From Pelodera strongyloides (lineage: Eukaryota > Nematoda > Chromadorea > Rhabditida > Rhabditidae), in contig JAANDG010000544.1 of the NCBI GenBank assembly GCA_036852015.1, forward strand, positions 36,509 to 100,508: a stretch of 64,000 nt of DNA, read 5' to 3'. Below, one piece after another: positions 49,784 through 61,375 of this stretch. Below the pieces are notes generated by a model. The model searched no databases. It was not told where the DNA came from and saw only the letters and a program-made list of their open reading frames with translations. A program made the translations under genes and the position numbers. The first letter of the stretch is position 1; each line of letters begins with the position of its first letter.

Positions 49784-50943
49784 CTGACTAAGGCAATTCC
49801 GCAATTTCCCAGACTAAAAATTGCTTCCACTTTTTTAGAGTCTCCGGAGGAATATGTTTAAACCGGGAATACCCACAAAAAAAGATGGATGCATATATGA
49901 ATGGTTATATATGTATATGGAACGGGCGCTGATGTAAAAAAATTCAAAGGGAAAAGCCTCTTATAGAAACAAGTATATCAATCATAGAGAAACTTCCCAA
50001 CAGAAAATGTACATATGGCCCATGGAATATTGCAACATTCGACCGAATATACAAACTTTAATATTTTAGATTGTATATATACCAGTCGGCTCACGCCGCC
50101 TGAGGCGACTTACATGGAAATATATTGGTTTAGCATGGGCACACTTATATACAAAGTTTCAAACGTATCATAATAAATTCACATAATAGGAAAGAATTGC
50201 ATATGCATACTTCGATATTGAGCACTCTTGTTGCCCGAACACGCGGAACGATTGCCGAAAATTTGCATTTCCGTAGCGCACATCGGTATGCAAATTACGC
50301 TACAGTTACTCTTTTATAGAATAAGATATATATACATACCGTACAGTGGGGGTTTGATGTAAATTACATAAACTATGTCTACTCCGAAGAGAGAAATTGA
50401 TCAAACGAGGGGACATTTTGGGATAGAATTTTTAGCTCTGCTTCAGAATTCGTCGAGGTTGGTATGAGATATGTGGCCACAAATAAATTGCTTTCCGCAA
50501 TCTAGTACTTGAGCATTGAAAATGTCTCTAGAACTCGAAATCGTGACTATGGGTTTCAAAAAAATTTGCACTTACGACTCTGCAGAGTATACCAAACGGA
50601 TGTTCCTTCTAATGGCTTAATACAGGAAAATTTCAAGATAATAATCACAATCACAAGATTGCGTACAAAGGAGTCAAATATATTGTACTAAAAATCATAC
50701 GCGGAAGCAAAAGAAGTGCTAGCTGGTCAAACAGGCCACTAAAAAGCCAAAAACCAGTAAAGAGAGGAAGAAAGATGCTATAAGAGGGAATCTATACTCC
50801 CAAAGGAGCCATTAAATACAACATGTTAGAGACTTTCAAAGCGGCGTCCGAATTTTAATGTTCCTATTTATCTTCAACAAAATAAGACATGGTTTGCTTT
50901 AGCACGGATTTGTCACAGCTTTATATTTAAGTTCAATAAATGC

Positions 50944-51068
50944 TTAGAGCGGAATAGCACCCGGTTTTTTAAACGTGTGTTGAATAAATCCATTGCCAAT
51001 CATTATATGCAAATGACTATGAAGTTGTCCCACATACGCTTCAAGAACCGGTGGTTATGTCGCTTTGA
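50944..51068. repeat. Family A/B palindrome, short
   Basis: TTAGAGCGGAATAGCACCCGG ... CCGGTGGTTATGTCGCTTTGA; 125 bases. Confidence 0.75.
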
Positions 51069-51150
51069 TTTTTATAAAGCAAAATAAATTTAGGCGATAC
51101 ATTGTGTACGCGATGCATTGTGGACGCCTTATTCACACTGGGAAGGAATG

Positions 51151-51331
51151 TTAAAGCGAAATAACTACCGGTTTTTGAAACGTATTTTGGACAACTGCAC
51201 TTCCATGTGTTGTATGCAAATGACTATAATTAGAATAAAAATCGCGCAGTTGGCGCGCAGTAATTTGCATACACTCATCGGAATACATCGTCCGGCATTC
51301 TTTTCAAAACCGGTTATCATACGGCTTTTAA
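51151..51331. repeat. Family A palindromic repeat, diverged
   Basis: TTAAAGCGAAATAACTACCGG ... CCGGTTATCATACGGCTTTTAA. Confidence 0.8.
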
Positions 51332-52029
51332 TCAGTTGAATCTTGTATCGATGATCACAGAACTCTGCGGAGCTCACCTTGGCGGTTTTGTCTTCCTGGT
51401 CATGGTTCAAAACTCTCACATAACTCTCGCGCAATTACTTGAACATAGCATACTTAATACTAACGATAACTATAAAATAACCCACCAATTGCTTCGTCAA
51501 CGCAAATTGCCCGGCGGTAAGGTCTGTACAGTATCCAGCATTCACTATACAGCACATTGGTTGGTGTATGTGCGGTAATGGTAAAGAAGGAGGTCGTGGA
51601 GGTAGAGGAGAGCGTAGGGAAGGTACCGGAGACCGACCACGGGGAGACGGGAGACCCACTTCTGAAAGATAAGGTTGAGATAAAGTGGCACAGAATAGCA
51701 CAACAAACCATGTGTTATACCTTGAAAGTTGAGATTTTAAAATGGTCAGGCTCAAATGAGGCATCTTCATGAACTCGATTGAAATTATCAAAAAGTTCAG
51801 AAGAGAAGGGAGATGTTACATGGAAAAGAAGTAAAAAATGTTTCTAAACCGATTAAACATTCTTTAAAATATCACTAAAGCAATAAAAAAATGTACATCG
51901 ATGGGTTTTTGTGGACGTAATAAAGATACACAACTGCTGAGGGTTAAAACTTGAACAAACACGCTTCATTATTAGGTAACTGACACATTTTTGAACGAAC
52001 AATAAGTAAACAAAACACACAAAGAAAAC

Positions 52030-52400
52030 ATTATTCCTAGGTAGTTTGGTTTGAGGGCATTTTAAAACTCAATCGTTAGTGCGCATCTTTATGGTGCAAT
52101 AAGTTAGGAAACTAAAGCAACATTAAACTATAGGCAGCATAAACATAAAGCATATATAAAAGATAGAATACCTAGGTATTTTGGTTTGATGCTATTTGAA
52201 GATTGAATCGTTATTCAAAAAGTGTCTTGATGAAATTAATTATTACATAGTGATACTCGAACCAGAAATAATCTGAACATACAGAACATACAGACACAGA
52301 ACAACACTCGAACCAAAAAATCTGGAAAATACATAAAAGATAGCTATACCTAGGTAGTCTGGTTTGGTAGCCATTTTCTGAGATATCCTCCTTAGACTTG
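52030..52400. repeat. Three diverged copies of a CCTAGGTAGTTTGGTTTG block
   Basis: Copies near 52035, 52167 and 52348 share CCTAGGTATTTTGGTTTGA, followed by GCATTTT and an ATCGTTA word. Spacing is about 130-180 bases. Confidence 0.6.
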
Positions 52401-53224
52401 CTCCCCGGGGGCTTGCAAACACTGATTACTTCATTAAACCGAGGCAACGGAAAGACACTGCGGGACCAGGGAGAGGAGGTGCATCTCGGGGGTAGTGGCT
52501 GGGTCTGAAATGAGATATTTTACTTTTATAATATTTATTTGTATTCAATTTATGATGGTAAACATTACAGTAGCAATCATTTGCTGGTAAAAAATGAGCA
52601 CCATAAAGTACATAATTAAAAATGAGAAATTGAGGAGAACTAAGAGAAACCAACTCATCATAAATGTACCAAACTGGTGGTGCGCGGCGAGTATTTGGCG
52701 CTAAGTGTCGAGCAGCAAGAGTCAAGAGGCAGGCGCAAAGATTGGGGAAATCAACACAGGGACGTGTAAAAATCCGAGCGGCGGTTTTTTCTCGCGACTC
52801 AGCGAACTGGCGAGATCCTGGCGAGACACCGGCGAAGGCTGAGCGAGATGGGCTGCGAAGACAGCCACACCCGTTTGTTTCGCGGCGCAGGGTCCAAGTG
52901 TTACTTTGTACTGACGAGACATCAATTTGTGGTAAAAGAATAACATTGGAATGACATCAAAACTTAACAAAACGATATTAAACCTTGTTAGGTTAGGATA
53001 TACTATGTCGCAAGGGTAAAAGAGAATAGGAATTCATAGATAAGGCGGTTACAGTATAAAACCATCAAAAACGATTGTGGCGGAAAAATAAACTGATATG
53101 TCATATGTTATATTTCTGAAAATAAAATGAAATAATAATGACAGTGTTTAGTACAACGTACAAGCTACATTTAATTAAAGTAAAAGCACAAGTCACACAA
53201 CGTACCAAAAACCACATTTTCCAA

Positions 53225-53510
53225 AGGACTTTACTTTAGATGACGTAAATTTACTATAGATAATTTACGTTGCATAGTTTGGGGAGCAAAGGTATTTCAG
53301 ATTGACGTAACGCAGTTTTGAGGGAGTAAATTTACTTCAGATATTACGTCATGTAGTTTTGAGAAAGGAGTAACTTTACTACAAATAATTTACATCACGT
53401 AGTTTTGCTAGCGTAGATTTACTACAAATAATTTACGTCGCGTAGTCTCGAGAGAGTAACTTTACTACAATAATTTACGTCGCGTAGTTTTAGGGAGTAA
53501 ATTGTTCTCC
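53225..53510. repeat. Satellite-like array, about 50-60 bp units
   Basis: At least five units of GGAGTAACTTTACTACAAAT plus AATTTACGTCGCGTAGTTTTG, with substitutions and length changes. Confidence 0.85.
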
Positions 53511-53580
53511 ACAAATACGGGAAGCACATTGCCCGGGCCCACCCAGACGAAGCAATTGAATAAAGACAATCGGGGCAAAA

Positions 53581-53725
53581 ACGTATTTACCTCTCTCTTT
53601 TCTTTCCCAACCATCTCTCTCTCTTTGTATATCTGTCTCTCTTTCTTTCTGTGTCTGTCTCTTCTCTCTCTTTCTATCTCTGTCTCTCTTCCTTTCTGTA
53701 CCTACCTTTCTCTTCTTTCTCTTCT

Positions 53726-53767
<42 letters not shown>

Positions 53768-53830
53768 TTCTCTACCTTCTTTTCTCTCTCTCTCTGCCTT
53801 TGTCTCTATATCTGACTTGTATTTCTCTCT
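53581..53830. repeat. (CT)n microsatellite and CT-rich flank
   Basis: Core of uninterrupted CTCTCT at about 53730-53760 in a longer pyrimidine tract. Confidence 0.92.
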
Positions 53831-54232
53831 TTTTTTATTTATACGACACGACATAAAAAAAAATTTGTTTACTACAGAAAAATAACCAATAATTTAGTTA
53901 TCGTTTACAGGAAGCTGGAATCCCAAAGATTTAGTTTTATGAATTAGGGCTAGGGCGAAGTATGAGTATGATTTTTCATAATCATTACAAAATCCAAGTT
54001 CCTTCCTGGTACTCGTCTCTTAACTTGTCTCATTCAGCTTCCTTCATTCCCTTCTTAATTTCCTCCTCTTTTAGCTCTTATCTTTACCTCTCTCTCGTCT
54101 CCATTTCTTCACTGTCTTTTCCCTTTAACTATCTCTATCCATTTCTTTGAAGATCTTAACATTCCCTTGATTGAATCCAAAGGCCGCAGTCCTTTTTTAT
54201 CCAGATAATTAGAAAGCAGAACAGTATAGAAA

Positions 54233-54364
54233 GAGAGAAAATAGCCGGAAATATAATGAATTATAAGTACAAAACAGAGAGAAAATAGCCGGAAATAGAA
54301 TGAATTATAAGTACAAAACAGAGAGAAAATAGCCGGAAATAGAATGAATTATAAGTACAAAACA
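54233..54364. repeat. Tandem repeat, 44 bp x 3
   Basis: Units GAGAGAAAATAGCCGGAAAT plus ATAATGAATTATAAGTACAAAACA; units 2 and 3 identical, unit 1 differs by one base. Confidence 0.95.
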
Positions 54365-54757
54365 GCCTTTAGAAGCCATAAGGTCAATCAGTGATACGTT
54401 ATAAGGCTCACGTGGCACGTGGCTAGCTGGTCCTCTTCTAGGGACCAACCTGTATGTTGTGTCCCTTCTCTTTATTACTTTGCTTTACTGTTCGTTGGAT
54501 CTATTTATTTCATGTTTATAATAAAGCTTTGTATAAGATAACTAGGACATGAATTTTTCGGGCTATTGGACATTTATGACTTTTGTTTCTGTTATAGCGA
54601 AGCTTTGATCATGGACATGAGTTTAATTTCCCTGAAAGCGATGGTTATTCCCAAGCAACGAAAAACAATAATACCAATTTTCTGCAGGAAACACTCAGGA
54701 GGAAATAAATATAAAACTGTCAACCAATCATGTACTATCCATTATTCAAATGCTTTA

Positions 54758-57262
54758 TTAGTAAAGACAGCATAATATCCTAGCGACAATATCTCGCGGC
54801 GTATCCTTCACGTGCCGTCCCGCATCGCCGACGCAACGCTGACATCGTCGAAGGTTGAAGCGAATCTCGTCGCCGCACTCTGGATGCACAATATGGGAGC
54901 AGGGAAGCACGCTGAGCATTCCGCGAGCCTGAAGATCAAAATACAAACTACAGTATCAAAAGTTAATCAATAACAATGGAGCCGGAGAATACTACACTAA
55001 TACAGCCAAATACAAATATATAGTCACTACTCACTACTCAACATCAACAAAACGCATCGTCAACGTTCATGTATTTCGCGGACTCTTAGTGTGTTGTTTC
55101 AAAATCATACCGGCCGGTTTTTGAAACGCATCGTGGACAACTCAATTTTTATGTATTTATGCGAATTCACTCGAATTTTTTTTCCTTTGCATACGCTACA
55201 TAAGGATGTTGGTGTGCTTGATGTGTTTCAAAGAACGGCCGGTTTTTCGCTTTAAAAGGAGTAGCCGAAAGAAAATGAACGTGCCGATATGGTGCGGTCG
55301 CACAACGCACAAGGCTGTGCGTAAGTGATCAGTTTTCTATGAAGGCGAACTGGAGTATCAACTTCAACTTCCAAAGGCCTACTAGGCTGGAATGGAACTG
55401 GAATTATGAGGTAGATATGCGTCAACTACTAAACTTGTGCTAGCGTAACTTTAGCCGATTTTGCTCCGTTGAAATTTTAAATGCAACATCGTAAACAGTT
55501 GTACACATCAACATTCATATAGCATTTGGTTTTAACTTCTTATGATTCTGAGGAAGAGAGCACTAAGAATTGTTGTCTTATTTTGTGTAATTGCCTTGCG
55601 ATATTCAACGATAAATTAAATTCACTCACTTGAAACACCGGTATCCGGATCGGTTCAATGTCAATGGGTCGGGGAAATGTTTGCTGAAATACATTTGAGC
55701 TAACTCGGTCTGTCATCAGTGGCCGTATGCACGAACGCTGGGAAGCAGCTCCCAGACTCCCAGTTGGAGGTGGGAGGTGAGAGAAAGAGAGAGATCACGC
55801 GAATCGGCGACACGCAGAGACAAATTCTCCCACCAGGGAAGACTCCCGGTTTTCGTGCAAAGGTCCACAGGTACGTATCAAAGCTAGCGAAGGAGCTTCG
55901 TTACTGATTGTGAGATCAGTGGCCGTATGTACGAACAGCGGGAACCTCCCAGGGTGGGAGAATTTGGCTACTGCTCTGCACCAGTTGGTACTCTCATCTC
56001 TGGAGAAACCGGATCACGCACCGAAAATAGCATAATATTAAATATTAGCTTATTTTTGATAAATAACTATTAGCTATTGACTATGATATTAGCTATTGAC
56101 TAAAAAGAGTTATACCTCGTATCATAGAAATAGAACCAACACTTGTCCAAGTAGTCGGCAAGAAGGTAAAGTAACAAAAAGCGACTTATTCCTATTCGAG
56201 TTGGTTTATTCGTACAGAGTTGTTACAGAACATTGTTTCAAATATATGAGCGTTAAAAAATGATAAAAAAAAATACTTGTACTGTATTTGGAGGCGGAGT
56301 CCACCCAGCAGCTAGACGTCCCATTCTGGGCACTGGGCTATTCTGAAAAAGTATACCCAACAAATTGGAATTCAAACACAAAATAAAATAATAAAATGTA
56401 TTATGGCTTTAAATTATATATGAATATAGAATGAATAAATTGGTATACAAAGTGTAAGCAAGTAGTCCACACATCTCTTCTATGTAAATAAACTCTGTGA
56501 TGGTAAATATACAGTGTCAAACGTTGAGAGTGTATGGCTTTGTCCCACTCTCAGTTTGATGACTGAATATGCAAAATCATTTTTTTATTCGAAAGAACCT
56601 CACATTAATAGTCGGCGCCCTCTGTTGCACTGTTGGAGTGCCTATGGTAGTTTGTGGAAGGCCAGCGAACGATTTCCATTTAATAGAGTCCGTTGAATGC
56701 GCACCAATTCGGGTCTAAATACATTTCCTTATTTGAGTGTATGCATTCAGGGTAGGTCGATAAGTATGCGATGCGCCAGCGGTGTGCGAAAGGAGCGCTA
56801 CTGAAATCGTACAGCTTTGCTGCGCCCCTAGCGTGCCCACCGCATACTCTTCACTACAATAAGTGGGGGCCAGCTTTTGATGTAATATGCTCTGCGCAGT
56901 ATAACAGAGAGTCTGAAAAAATACCAGTTCCTTTATGTGTTTTTATCACAGCCTAAAGGACTGTAGTGATGGATTTCACGGAGAAGTTCCAATGCGATCA
57001 GAGGCCGGTTCCAATAAAATTTTCCGCTGGGGTAGGTTACAGGCGTCTCCTCTTTAGCGTGCTCTCTCGGCTTTCTTTCGCTGACCCAGCGGTAAATTTT
57101 ATTGGAACCCGCCTCAGAACTGGGCCCGTAGAGGGATTTTTTTAAATCTTCCAATGTAAAATCAATAAATCGATAACTCACAACCCGCCCCGGTGTTACA
57201 TTTAGTGGAGATAATTGGCCAAAAAGTTGCCGCGGGCTCTTGTGCTGTCGAACTTCAAACAT
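54758..57262 (-). CDS. Small protein ending in a partial RING-H2 finger, 123 aa, four exons
   Basis: Exons (minus): 57182-57262, 56277-56342, 55630-55683, 54758-54928, all phase 0, with TTTCAG-type acceptors. The ATG at 57262 follows a TTCCAG acceptor by two bases (likely trans-splicing), and AATAAA overlaps the stop. The last exon carries LPCSHIVHPEC and CQRC, spaced C-x-H-x2-H-x2-C-x10-C-x2-C, which matches the second to fourth metal pairs of a RING-H2 finger (E3 ubiquitin ligases). The first C-x2-C pair is absent from this model and the upstream exons contain no cysteine. Either an exon is missing or the finger is degenerate. Earlier exons are Pro/Arg-rich (FPRPIDIEPIRIPV, AAGWTPPPN). Function beyond possible zinc binding is not claimed. 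Confidence 0.6.
55099..55254. repeat. Family A palindromic repeat
   Basis: TTTCAAAATCATACCGGCCGG ... CGGCCGGTTTTTCGCTTTAA; left terminus lost. In an intron of the RING-like gene. Confidence 0.82.
55709..55860. repeat. Dispersed inverted repeat (CTCCCAG type)
   Basis: GCACGAACGCTGGGAAGC ... CCCGGTTTTCGTGC with a CACGCAGAGACAAATTCTCCC core; relative of 22224-22382. The left part repeats at 55916-55990. Confidence 0.75.
56999..57117. repeat. Inverted repeat GGTTCCAATAAAATTT
   Basis: GAGGCCGGTTCCAATAAAAT...CCGCTGG mirrored by CCAGCGGTAAATTTTATTGG...CGCCTC; about 30-base arms, first intron of the RING-like gene. Confidence 0.88.
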
Positions 57263-57601
57263 TTCTGGAATTGTGAAGAAATATTATTTAGTGTTTACAT
57301 TTTTATATTTATCAATTTGAAATGTTTTATCAATGTTCAGTATATTTGTTGAGTTCACAAGACATTATTGAGAGAAAGATGGAAAAGAACAAAAATACTA
57401 TGTAAATCAAAAACAAGCTTCATCTACCAAATTTGCCTAGTAAAACATCCGTATGCAAATTGTTCCGTCCTTTTCAGCAGAAAAACAAATGTGTTTCAGA
57501 GCATACATATAAATTATGAGCGCAAATTTACAACTCGATGGAACCTGCTATGACAGTTGCAAGAGACTAGCACACATTTACATAGACACAACACCAAGCA
57601 C

Positions 57602-57690
57602 GCACACAGCAAGCACACAACAAGCACACGCACGCACGCACGCACCCACACACACACGCACACACACATACACACACGCACAGCAACATA
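57602..57690. repeat. (CA)n-rich microsatellite
   Basis: CACACA and CACGCA units. Confidence 0.92.
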
Positions 57691-57984
57691 CCTACATCCA
57701 TATTACACAGCCAACCCCATGAAAAGTTCGTCCTTACTTTCCCAGCTTCATGTAAAACAAGCAATTTCCAATTGCATTGTCAATGTACTCATTGTCAGAA
57801 GCAATTAAACCACTTTTATGCATTGATATTATAACTTCATAACACGCACTTGAAACCGTTGTGAAGCGCTGGGCCTTAGAATTCCCTCAGCTTAACGTTC
57901 TTTCTTCTTTGTAATAAACCAGTATTATTAACCCATAGATAGACCCACGCATACCTCGCATACAAATTTGTAAACGCGCACCAG

Positions 57985-58089
57985 ACCCACAGACACACAC
58001 ACACACAAGCACAGGCACGCACCCAAGCACGCACACAGATGCACACACATGCACACACACATACACACACATACACACACATACACACA

Positions 58090-58140
<51 letters not shown>
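57985..58140. repeat. (CA)n microsatellite
   Basis: Longest pure ACACAC run about 58090-58130, flanked by ACACATAC units. Confidence 0.95.
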
Positions 58141-58327
58141 GTCCCATCATTTCTCGGTACAAACAATTTAACAATGTTCTGCCTCCTTCATCCAACCAGG
58201 AACTCCAGAATAATCAGAATCAATCAGTCCACCTTTGTGTCCCATAATCTCATTTCCGTCTATGTGTTCTATACGTCTCATTCGCAATTTACCTCGGCCG
58301 TTTAGGCACTCACTCAAGGGGTTTGTG

Positions 58328-58358
58328 CCCTAAGCCTAAGCCCTAAGCCTAAGCCCTA
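58328..58358. repeat. Interstitial telomere repeat, (CCTAAG)n orientation
   Basis: CCCTAAGCCTAAGCCCTAAG then CCTAAGCCCTA: about five units of the complement of TTAGGC, two with an extra C. Confidence 0.88.
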
Positions 58359-58701
58359 GACTATATCTCGTTAATAGCATCTCCAGCCAAATCAATCTCA
58401 AAACGTGCGCAGTTTCCGAGCACACGTCGCATCTATTTTACTCGTTTACGTTTACTTAACGTAGTGGAGCTTAGATCTAGTAGGATATACTTGAGTCAAT
58501 TGTGCTTAATGTTAGTGAGGAAATTATTTAGCTTGTCGAAAACTTTTACCTATAAAGTTGATTTCAAGACGTACTAATGAAACGGCATTTCTAACCTTTG
58601 TGGACTGCCTATTTATTTAGAAACGGAAATGAATAAATATTTTAATAAACTCGGTGTGACACATGGTACAGAAACTGTTGGATAATTGCACTTTTTGTGT
58701 A

Positions 58702-58881
58702 TTAAAGCGAAATACCGGCCGGTTTTTGAAACGCATCGAGTAAACCAGCCTTCTTATGCAGCTTATGCAAATGAACATAAATTAGAAAAAAATCGAGCTA
58801 AATTCGAGGAACTTTGCATAAATACGTAAGGATTCAGCTGTCCACTCTGCGTTTCAAAAACTGTCCGGTATTTCGCTTTAA
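58702..58881. repeat. Family A palindromic repeat
   Basis: ATTAAAGCGAAATACCGGCCGG ... CTGTCCGGTATTTCGCTTTAAAT; lies between the two telomere-type arrays. Confidence 0.92.
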
Positions 58882-59428
58882 ATGCAAATTTCTGACAATG
58901 AGTTAGGTGTTCTGTTTTGAAAACAAGGCATAAGCACCTTAAATCTTCCCGGATACGTATATACCTCAAATCTCTTTTTTTTTATTATCTCTCTAGGCAT
59001 GTCACTTATGTCTAGTTCTCTCTTTTATCTGTTATCTCTGATACCCAATCTCTCCTTCTCTCTCGAACTCTCTCCTTTTTCTATTATCTCTCACTTCTTA
59101 GGGAGACCTGTTCCCCACAGAGTTCCCTAGGGTATTGAGTAGATGTTGGAATCAGACAATTCAACCCGACTGCATAATAGGTATTCAAGAGGAGAGCGAA
59201 TTGGTTTAGAGCACATTGTGAAACGATTACGTCTCATGCACACGCGCACGTACATACAAACAAACTAACATACATATGTACATACATACAAACATACACA
59301 CAAACATACATACACGTAAGTGTAGCTCAGTAGATAGTGAACGAATAAGCTTGGGCTCAGGTGCAAGTGTATTAGTAAGGTATTTAAAAAGTACGCTATC
59401 TAACATTTCTTGACAGGTTGTATTCATG

Positions 59429-59609
59429 TTAAAGCGAAATAGCGGCCCGTTTTTGAAACGCATCGTGGACAACTGAATTCTTAAGTACTTATGCCAATTT
59501 GCTCGAATTTAGCTTGATTTTTATTCTAATTTATGTTTATTTGCATAGACTGCATAATAATGCTGGTGTACTCGATGCGTTTCAAACACCGGCCGGTATT
59601 TTGCTTTAA
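59429..59609. repeat. Family A palindromic repeat
   Basis: TTAAAGCGAAATAGCGGCCCG ... CCGGCCGGTATTTTGCTTTAA, also between the telomere-type arrays. Confidence 0.9.
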
Positions 59610-60123
59610 AATGTTTGCAAATTTTAACCAATAGGGTCTCAATTGTCTAACACCTGTTAACCTTGTCAGTAATCATTATCTTAGGTCCACTGATTGGGAT
59701 AATGAACTTTTTTTTGTCTTTCTGTCGCCTGTCACCTTCACCACATCACATAGGTGTCACGTTTGCTGTCTGGTTTTTGCTCTTGGAGCCATTTTATGGA
59801 AATGAATGGTTTTAAAAGTTTCTCTGGTATTTACTTCTGCAAGATATTTATTTTATAGTAGTAGTATTTATGTGCTTACTTTTACTAGAAATATGAAACC
59901 TGCAGTAGGGCTCCTTGTCAGTATGGGATGTTTTATACTATACGCGTTGCCGTCTTAGGGTTATGTTTTGATTATGTACTTTGAATGTAATCAATAAATT
60001 TTTATTATTCTTATTTTTGTATTTCTTTTCTGTTTCTATTTCTAGTTTCAGTTTCAGTCTCATGAAACAATTTTCGACAAGCAGATTATTGAACCTTATA
60101 TTTATCTCCTTTTCGGCAGTTAC

Positions 60124-60189
60124 CTGACCATGTATCCTCAAAAAAAAGCAAAATAATAACAAAATGATTATGAGAAGTAAATTCATCAT
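60124..60189 (-). CDS. Possible first exon with signal peptide, orphan
   Basis: Encodes MMNLLLIIILLLFCFFLRIHGQ and ends exactly at a GTAACT donor in phase 0. The hydrophobic run followed by HGQ looks like a secretory signal and cleavage site. No partner exon was found at lower coordinates, so it may be chance in AT-rich DNA. Confidence 0.3.
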
Positions 60190-60253
60190 GTTGGTACTGT
60201 TTCATATTTTATGTTTTTTGTTATGAATAATAAGTTAGTACAATATAATCTTG

Positions 60254-60282
60254 CTTAGGCTTAGGCTTAGGCTTAGGCTTAG
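60254..60282. repeat. Interstitial telomere repeat, (TTAGGC)n orientation
   Basis: Nearly five perfect TTAGGC units, the nematode telomere sequence, in the opposite orientation to the array at 58328. Confidence 0.93.
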
Positions 60283-60849
60283 ATGGGGGTGAAATCTGGT
60301 GTGAAATCCAACGATTGTTAGATCTTCAATGATCATTTAATAATTTACTGTGCACTAATTTAGGGTAAGAAAATAGTAATTTAGGTGGCTAGACTCTCTT
60401 ATTAAACTTATGTCAACACATGTTGTTCGTAGCATCGAATTGCAGCATTTTAAATTTTAATAACATGTAATTTGATAGTTGTGACGTTCCCGCAGGTACC
60501 CATTCACACTACAAATGAGTGCTAACAATCAAACAACATAGAGCGAGCTCCACTTCCAACATAAAACTCGCGGCACTTTCGCCAGGAACTCGCGGCACTT
60601 TCGTCAGAAATTCGCCGGCCAACATTTTCGCGCAATCAATCAAATCAATGTTCTCACCGCGCGCCATAGTGTCGCCAGCGTTAGTTATCAGTTATCACCT
60701 CCTCCTACTATTTAGCGCTAATTTGGCAACTTCAACCGGAACTAGAACTTTTTCGCTAACATTACCATAGGGAGTGATTTTCCGTTCTTCTCTTTCATTT
60801 AGTTTTGATGGAAATTAAATCGGAATGCATTGTGGCTTTGAAATGTTTG

Positions 60850-61013
60850 AAATGTGCACTGCACAACTGCATTCTAAAGAATTACATGTATGTGATTTCT
60901 ATGCGACCTCATATGTCCTTCGGCCAAATAATGGAACATAATCTGCATATAATAGATAGAAATGCAGTAGACCAGGGCACACTACTTCAAACCACGTGCT
61001 ATACAGCTTTGAT
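60850..61013. repeat. Family B-related palindrome
   Basis: CACAACTGCATTCTAAAGAATTACATG ... TCTGCATATAATAGATAGAAATGCAG ... CCACGTGCTATACAGCTTTGA; left end diverged. Confidence 0.65.
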
Positions 61014-61375
61014 TGTTTTTTTTTAATTGTACTGTTAGTGCCTCCATAAAGTTAGCCCATTAGTTAACTTTTATTAGTTACATTTGAATTCTCATGAACT
61101 ATAAAGTGCTATCCACAATTTCTAGAAATCCAGGCACTTTCTAGTAAATCTCCGCATTTTTCAATAAATTTCCCTCAGAAAAGGCAATCATTCAGCAAAT
61201 GTTATTGCTTTTAGTATATATATCCTGGAACGGGGCGCAATTTCGAAAATGAGCCCCGAAACGGGGTTTTTAAATGTGCTTTCGTGCTATTTACTCCTGA
61301 TTTTCCCCAAATAATGTGCTAATAAATAAAGCGCTATAATTTAATTAACGCTCGCCTCGTACTGCTCTTCATAAG

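Larger units (their letters stand above)
48801..54757. other. Six-kb repeat and tandem-array interval
   Basis: No complete gene found. Contains several families A and B copies, a diverged repeated block at 52030-52400, a GC-rich tract at about 52690-52920, satellite-like units at 53225-53510, a (CT) tract and a 44-bp triplication. Unassigned candidates (51500-51700, 52355-52497) are discussed in findings. Confidence 0.55.

Noticed and set aside
53502..53885. Ser/Leu-rich plus-strand frame of 127 codons
   Set aside because: Produced by the CT-rich tract.
56933..57262. A single 109-codon frame as one exon
   Set aside because: From about 57117 downward it runs through the inverted repeat 56999-57117; the GTGAGT donor at 57181 gives a better model.
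57567..58195. Cys/Val-rich minus-strand and His/Thr-rich plus-strand frames
   Set aside because: Translations of (CA)n/(TG)n microsatellite DNA.
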